Positions 60,227 through 64,000 of a DNA stretch of 64,000 nucleotides are shown here, one piece after another. Every line of letters starts with the position of its first letter. The first letter of the stretch is position 1. The notes under the pieces are model-generated. The model did not search any database. It had not been told where the DNA came from and was given only the letters and a program-made list of their open reading frames with translations. The stretch is taken from assembly GCF_002307355.1 (NCBI RefSeq), contig NZ_CP017481.1, positions 3,472,001-3,536,000 on the forward strand. The letters run 5' to 3'. Source of the stretch: Pectobacterium polaris. Its GTDB lineage: Bacteria; Pseudomonadota; Gammaproteobacteria; Enterobacterales; Enterobacteriaceae. Position numbers and translations under genes: made by a program.

Positions 60227-61138
60227 CTACGGCTGGAGGCCTGCGGCATTAAGCAGTTGTGAACGAAGCCAGATATTAGCCGCATCGTGGCTATTTTTCG
60301 GATGCCAGTACATGCTAATGGTAATCGGCTGTAGCGACACCGGTGGGGGGAAAATGTCGAGCGTCTGGGTAAAACGTTGCAGCATTCGTTTGGGCAGCGT
60401 ACAAAGCAGATCCGTACCCGCTACAATTGGTGGCGCCATCGCGTAGCTTTGTGTGGACATCATCACGCTGCGCTGATATCCCAGACCAGCCAGCGTTTGA
60501 TCGACAAAGCCGGTAAACGGATCCCCTTCCGAGGAAACAACCAAATGGGGAAGGGCACAATAGCTTTTCAGATCAAGGTGATCTGTTCCTCTCGGGTGAC
60601 CTTTACGCTGAGCTGTCGCAAATTCATCGTCGAAAAGCTTGCGTCTGATCCAACCATCGTGTGCTCCGGCATTTATACCAATGTAGATATCAATCTCCCC
60701 ATTTTCCAACTGCTCAGGCAAATGAGCGATTTCCGGCAGGGCGAAACGTAATCGAATACCCGGAGCAGCAGCATTAAGCTGGTTAAACAAGTCTGCACCC
60801 AGCATTAGGGCGGGATTTTCATGCAGGGCAACCACAAACGTCCGGTTGCTGTTTGCCACATCGAAATTCATTGGCTCTAACATTGCCGATATGCCTCGCA
60901 GAACGTTCGCGACCTGTGGCCGTAGCGACTCGGCTCTTGGCGTGGGTAAAACCCCACGTCCGTGTGGGGAAGGAATAAACAGTTGCTCGCCAAAGATCGT
61001 CCGCAGACGCGCCAGTCGTGCCGACATCGCCGGTTGGCTAATCCCCAGCCGTGCGGCAGCGTGCGTGATGTTCTGATCTTTTAGCAATGCATCTAACGTC
61101 AGCATCAGGTCGATATCGATGTCTGAAAATGGCGTCAT
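60227..61138 (-). CDS. LysR-family transcriptional regulator
   Basis: The 303-residue product has a NodD/LeuO-like LysR HTH (DIDLMLTLDALLKDQNITHAAARLGISQPAMSARLARLR) and a full effector domain. It starts 12 bp after the stop of the exported metallo-hydrolase gene and shares its direction, so the two look like one operon. It may regulate its own operon. I cannot name a specific orthologue. Confidence 0.88.
   Translation of the reverse strand: MTPFSDIDIDLMLTLDALLKDQNITHAAARLGISQPAMSARLARLRTIFGEQLFIPSPHGRGVLPTPRAESLRPQVANVLRGISAMLEPMNFDVANSNRTFVVALHENPALMLGADLFNQLNAAAPGIRLRFALPEIAHLPEQLENGEIDIYIGINAGAHDGWIRRKLFDDEFATAQRKGHPRGTDHLDLKSYCALPHLVVSSEGDPFTGFVDQTLAGLGYQRSVMMSTQSYAMAPPIVAGTDLLCTLPKRMLQRFTQTLDIFPPPVSLQPITISMYWHPKNSHDAANIWLRSQLLNAAGLQP
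60548..60555 (+). other. KOPS motif (GGGAAGGG)
   Basis: The octamer fits GGGNAGGG on the plus strand, about 1.7 kb left of dif and pointing toward it. Confidence 0.6.
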
Positions 61139-61150
61139 TTTGTTATCCGT

Positions 61151-62137
61151 TTACTTTGTGCCAGAGGCAGCTCGATTGGTATAGGTGATAGGCACCCATG
61201 CATAGCCGCCCTGTTCGTGTCGGGCGACATAGCCGATGCCGGGGAACGGCAGATGTGGTGCCGCGATAAGGTCTTTGTTTTTCGCAAAATTTTCAAACGC
61301 ATGGTTGCGTACACGCGCAGCGCCATCCTGATCCTCATCGTACGCGATAGTAACATTGGGCTGTGGGAACTGCACCGCAGCAACGTGGATGATATCGCCG
61401 ACAAAGGTCATTTTTTCACCTTCGCTTACCAACGTATAGAACGCCGATCCTGGTGTATGGCCGGGATGTACCGTACCGGTAATACCGGGTATCAATTCGG
61501 TAGAACCTGAAAATGGCACGATTTTTCCGGCATCCAGATAGGGCTGCAAGGTTTTTTGAGCGATATCGAAATAACTCTGGTCGTAGCCCGTTTTTTGCTG
61601 ATTGGCATTATTAAAGAAAAAATCAATGTCAGGTTTTCCCACGAACACGCGCGCATTAGCAAATACACGTTGACCATCCTTGACCATTCCGCCTGAATGA
61701 TCGGAATGCGCATGCGTTAGTAAAATATCAGTAATATCTTGCGGATGAATCCCTTGCGCCGCCAGACTGTCAATCAACTGACCACCATTACCAGGGCCAA
61801 ATAATTGCCCGGATCCTGTATCAACCAGTATTTTTCGGCCGGGTAAGGTAATCAGAAATACATTAATAGAGGCTTCAACCGGATTGGCCTGAAAATTTTT
61901 AGCCAGTAATGCATCGGTGTTCTGTGTTGTCGTACGCCGCAGCAGGTTATGAAGATCTTGCGCGACGCTGCCGTCGGTGAATGATGTGACAAGAATTTTG
62001 CCGACCTGAACACGATAGCCGCCGGCTTGCTGTTGAACGGTATGTTGAGGCACGTTGGCCAGAGACTGAAGAGCAGGGTAGAACAGTAACGAACTAGCTA
62101 GAAGCATTGATGCCGTAGATTTTCTTGCAGTAAACAT
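61151..62137 (-). CDS. Exported metallo-beta-lactamase-fold hydrolase
   Basis: The 328-residue product has a signal-like N-terminus (STASMLLASSLLFYPALQSLA) and an MBL domain. The motif LLTHAHSDHSGG lies near residue 140, followed by the PGHTPGSAFY ligand and VGDIIHVAAVQ. Relatives include secreted or periplasmic lactonase- and esterase-like enzymes. The motif alone does not show acyl-homoserine-lactone activity. AAGGAG precedes the ATG at 62135-62137. It is the first gene of a unit with the LysR regulator. Confidence 0.87.
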   Translation of the reverse strand: MFTARKSTASMLLASSLLFYPALQSLANVPQHTVQQQAGGYRVQVGKILVTSFTDGSVAQDLHNLLRRTTTQNTDALLAKNFQANPVEASINVFLITLPGRKILVDTGSGQLFGPGNGGQLIDSLAAQGIHPQDITDILLTHAHSDHSGGMVKDGQRVFANARVFVGKPDIDFFFNNANQQKTGYDQSYFDIAQKTLQPYLDAGKIVPFSGSTELIPGITGTVHPGHTPGSAFYTLVSEGEKMTFVGDIIHVAAVQFPQPNVTIAYDEDQDGAARVRNHAFENFAKNKDLIAAPHLPFPGIGYVARHEQGGYAWVPITYTNRAASGTK

Positions 62138-62575
62138 GATGGACTCCTTACGAAAAACCTCATGTTATTCCTCCAAGATTTTTTGAGAACACGCACCAGA
62201 TTGATACGACCCATCCATATAGTGGATGATAGGTCAGGTTTGGTTATCGTGCATTTATCTTATTTAACATAATATACATTATGCGAACCCAAAGAGGCAT
62301 TCGTATAAACTGGCCGTTCCACTGAGCAAATCCCTACATCCGCAAAAGGCAGCAAAAATTCTCCCCCGTACCAATCCTGAGCGCGGCTCCAGTCAGGCAA
62401 CAATTTTCCACGCCGTGCCAACCTACTGGTGTTTTTCGTTTCAGCTGTACTAATCGAGAACTCCACGACACTGTGCAGTGGCAAATCCCATTGGCAGGCC
62501 GTCAAAAAACGTTTTTGCGCTTCTGTTCCAGAGATTTTAGCGAAGTAAACCGCTGTTTCTCAATAGATATAAAGG
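62138..62575. other. Region between the exported hydrolase and the NTF2-like remnant, containing dif
   Basis: These 438 bp hold the exported hydrolase's upstream region and the dif site. An open frame at 62260-62505 on the minus strand would encode 81 residues of no known family, and its last codons are the dif sequence itself. I do not regard it as a gene. Confidence 0.5.
62262..62289 (-). other. dif: Chromosome dimer resolution site dif
   Basis: On the minus strand the XerC arm is GGTTCGCATAA (62289-62279), the 6-bp centre is TGTATA, and the XerD arm is TTATGTTAAAT (62272-62262). Against E. coli dif, 27 of 28 bases match; the only change is T for G at the fourth base, in the XerC arm. XerC/XerD, activated by FtsK, resolve chromosome dimers here. 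Confidence 0.95.
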
Positions 62576-62707
62576 TTAAATCGATGGCGCTTCTGCCGGC
62601 ATGCGGTACGCTTTGAAATCAGGTGCAAAACATGACACGAAGGCATCGATGTCATGTTCGTTATAGGCCTTAAATTGTGCCGCTACGGCCGATTCTGGTG
62701 ACATCAT
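62576..62707 (-). pseudogene. Truncated NTF2/SnoaL-like protein gene
   Basis: A good ribosome-binding site (GTGGGGA) precedes an ATG at 62705-62707. The 43-residue frame reads as the beginning of an NTF2-like domain (SAVAAQFKAYNEHDIDAFVSCFAPDFKAYRM) and then ends in TAA. Full-length relatives are about 110-120 residues. Nothing recognisable as the missing part continues downstream before dif, so this looks like a 5' remnant. Confidence 0.65.
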
Positions 62708-62859
62708 TTTTCCCCACTATGTGTTTTCTACTGTGCCTGAATAAATAAGTTGTGTGCCAATTATCAAGAAATCAGGAAGGCTTGAGGTACGATTTCTCTG
62801 GGCCTCAGAGCGTTTTCCTCTACAATGTATTTCCTAGCCCGCTTATCAGGTTCATTCCC

Positions 62860-63126
62860 ATGCAACGACTGACTCAGAAAGACATGACTGAAAGTGAACA
62901 ACGTCAGCTTAAGACGTTACTCGATCAGGCACGAAAAAAACAGGACCGCACGCTGACCAACTCTGAGAGCAATCATATTAAAGATGATTACATCGATAAA
63001 CTGATGAAGGAACGTGAAGCTGTAGCAAAACAGGCGAAGGCCGAGAAGAAGAAAAATAAGTTTAAACCTGATTCCTCAGCGACATATGAATGGTCAGCCA
63101 GTACAAATCTACGGGGCCGCCGCTAG
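62860..63126 (+). CDS. yjbD: YjbD family protein (DUF3811)
   Basis: The 88-residue product matches E. coli YjbD (90 residues): RLTQKDMTESEQRQLKTLLDQARK, LTNSESNHIKDDYIDKLMKERE, a lysine-rich stretch, and the end TNLRGRR. It is charged and probably helical; the function is unknown. I chose the ATG at 62860 by the family N-terminus; the open frame extends to 62752. A possible -10 TACAAT lies at 62821-62826. Confidence 0.9.
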   Translation: MQRLTQKDMTESEQRQLKTLLDQARKKQDRTLTNSESNHIKDDYIDKLMKEREAVAKQAKAEKKKNKFKPDSSATYEWSASTNLRGRR

Positions 63127-63173
63127 TATTTACGTCAACGGTCGCTCGTGTTCCTTTTTTGACTTGGCACCCA

Positions 63174-64000
63174 TTACCGAAAAAGATGCCGAACGGCCGC
63201 AGTTCGCACGCTCTGGCTTAACGCTTCCAGCGATGCAGAACGGATATTCCAACGGTGCCAGTACAGACGGATATCGATAGGATTTCCGGCTTGAAACGGT
63301 ACTAATTCGCCTTTTTCCGTATGGGATGATGCCATATGTTCCGGGATCATCCCCCACCCTAGCCCTCTGAGAATGGCACCGACAAAAGCCGCCGTTGAAG
63401 GAACGAATTGCTGCGGCGGTTCAATCGCCTCTGGAACCAGCGATGCGATAAATAAGGATTGTAATCTGTCCTTATTGTTAAATATCAGGAGCGGCGCTTT
63501 TTGCAAACTGTCCACATTGATGCCATCCACAAAGTACGTCTCGTGAAAAATCGGTGAGCAATAGGCGCGGTAACGCATCGTTCCTAAATATTCCACGCCA
63601 CAGCCTTGAATCGGTTCCGGGCTAGCGCTGACCGCTGCCATGACGCGACCTTCACGCAGCAAAGTTGCCGAATGCTCCTGATCCTCGGCGAGGATATCGA
63701 GCAAAATACCGGATTGGTGGCAGGCATCGTCCATCGCATCCAGAAACCATCCATCTATTGAATCCGCATTCACCGCCACTGAAAGACTTTGTCTGGCCGG
63801 CATTTCAAGCGTGCTGAAAAGTTCACTCTCCAACATATCTATCTGTTCTGCGTGTCGAAGTAATGCTTGTCCCGTCAGCGTTGCTCGACAGGGATTGCCC
63901 CTTACGATCAATACCTGACCAAGCTGATCTTCTAACTGCTTGATACGCTGGCTGATGGCAGACGGCGTGACGTGGAGTTTACGAGCCGCAATTTCGAAGC
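63174..64000 (-). CDS. ArgP-like LysR-family regulator, N-terminus cut by the window edge
   Basis: The frame stays open to the right edge. The last bases read as a LysR HTH (FEIAARKLHVTPSAISQRIK, then QLEDQLGQ), followed by an effector domain with SLSVAVNADSIDGWFLDAM, which resembles ArgP (SLAVNADSLATWLL). About 275 codons are visible and about 20 N-terminal residues are missing. It diverges from E. coli ArgP enough that it may be a paralogue. ArgP-type proteins activate lysine or arginine exporters, which could lie beyond the edge. Confidence 0.85.
   Translation of the reverse strand, partial: FEIAARKLHVTPSAISQRIKQLEDQLGQVLIVRGNPCRATLTGQALLRHAEQIDMLESELFSTLEMPARQSLSVAVNADSIDGWFLDAMDDACHQSGILLDILAEDQEHSATLLREGRVMAAVSASPEPIQGCGVEYLGTMRYRAYCSPIFHETYFVDGINVDSLQKAPLLIFNNKDRLQSLFIASLVPEAIEPPQQFVPSTAAFVGAILRGLGWGMIPEHMASSHTEKGELVPFQAGNPIDIRLYWHRWNIRSASLEALSQSVRTAAVRHLFR

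Noticed and set aside
61151..62137. Naming the exported metallo-hydrolase an acyl-homoserine lactonase
   Set aside because: The HxHxDH motif is shared by the whole superfamily, so quorum-quenching activity cannot be claimed from it.
62260..62505. Minus-strand open frame of 81 codons overlapping dif
   Set aside because: Its last 15 codons or so run into and through dif. The sequence matches no family I know and there is no good ribosome-binding site.

Overview
The window reads as chromosomal DNA of a soft-rot enterobacterium, most likely Pectobacterium. Nearly every gene has a close Escherichia coli counterpart in recognisable order. The additions are a full arabinose import cluster, a glucosylglycerate-type osmolyte pair and a diaminobutyrate/diaminopropane pair, which fit Pectobacteriaceae. 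The genus is inferred from remembered gene content, not from a search. No tRNA, rRNA, insertion sequence, prophage or CRISPR array was seen.

Layout: (1) 1-10750 is the trp-proximal housekeeping block: trp attenuator, leader and operator (trpE lies off the left edge), then rnm, a yciO-type gene, rluB, btuR, yciK, sohB, yciN, topA and cysB. (2) 10824-19916 on the minus strand holds cnu, the overlapping rsxABCDGE-nth operon and dtpA. (3) 20201-28407 is an arabinose island: araBA on the minus strand and araFGH-araC on the plus strand, sharing a 372-bp control region. It sits between cnu and ydgJ, and no araD is present. (4) 28522-36705 holds ydgJ, a yfeH-like transporter, a secreted SnoaL-like protein behind a strong Fur-box match, add, an SBF/ACR3-like transporter, ydgA and manA. 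(5) 36945-43981 holds fumC, tus with a perfect Ter site just upstream, ynfM/ynfL, mlc and bioD2. (6) 44084-62137 is more accessory: a DHA2 exporter, small envelope proteins, ydfG, a Tat-exported PLP aminotransferase, a gpgS/gpgP-like pair, regulators, two metallo-beta-lactamase-fold proteins, dat-ddc, a Phd/RelE-type toxin-antitoxin pair and digH. (7) 62138-64000 carries the chromosome-dimer resolution site dif, a truncated NTF2-like gene, yjbD and an ArgP-like regulator cut by the right edge.

The strongest non-coding signal is the replication terminus. A 28-bp dif site matches E. coli dif at 27 positions. An exact TerB-type core lies upstream of tus, oriented so that forks moving leftward would pass dif and then be arrested. 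Four KOPS motifs found by eye all point rightward, toward dif. Together these place the terminus inside the window, with dif about 23 kb from this Ter site. This is established biology in a compact arrangement. I did not find a clearly new molecular system. The least-explained loci are the exported aminotransferase, the Fur-linked SnoaL protein and the lipoprotein at 46037-46654.
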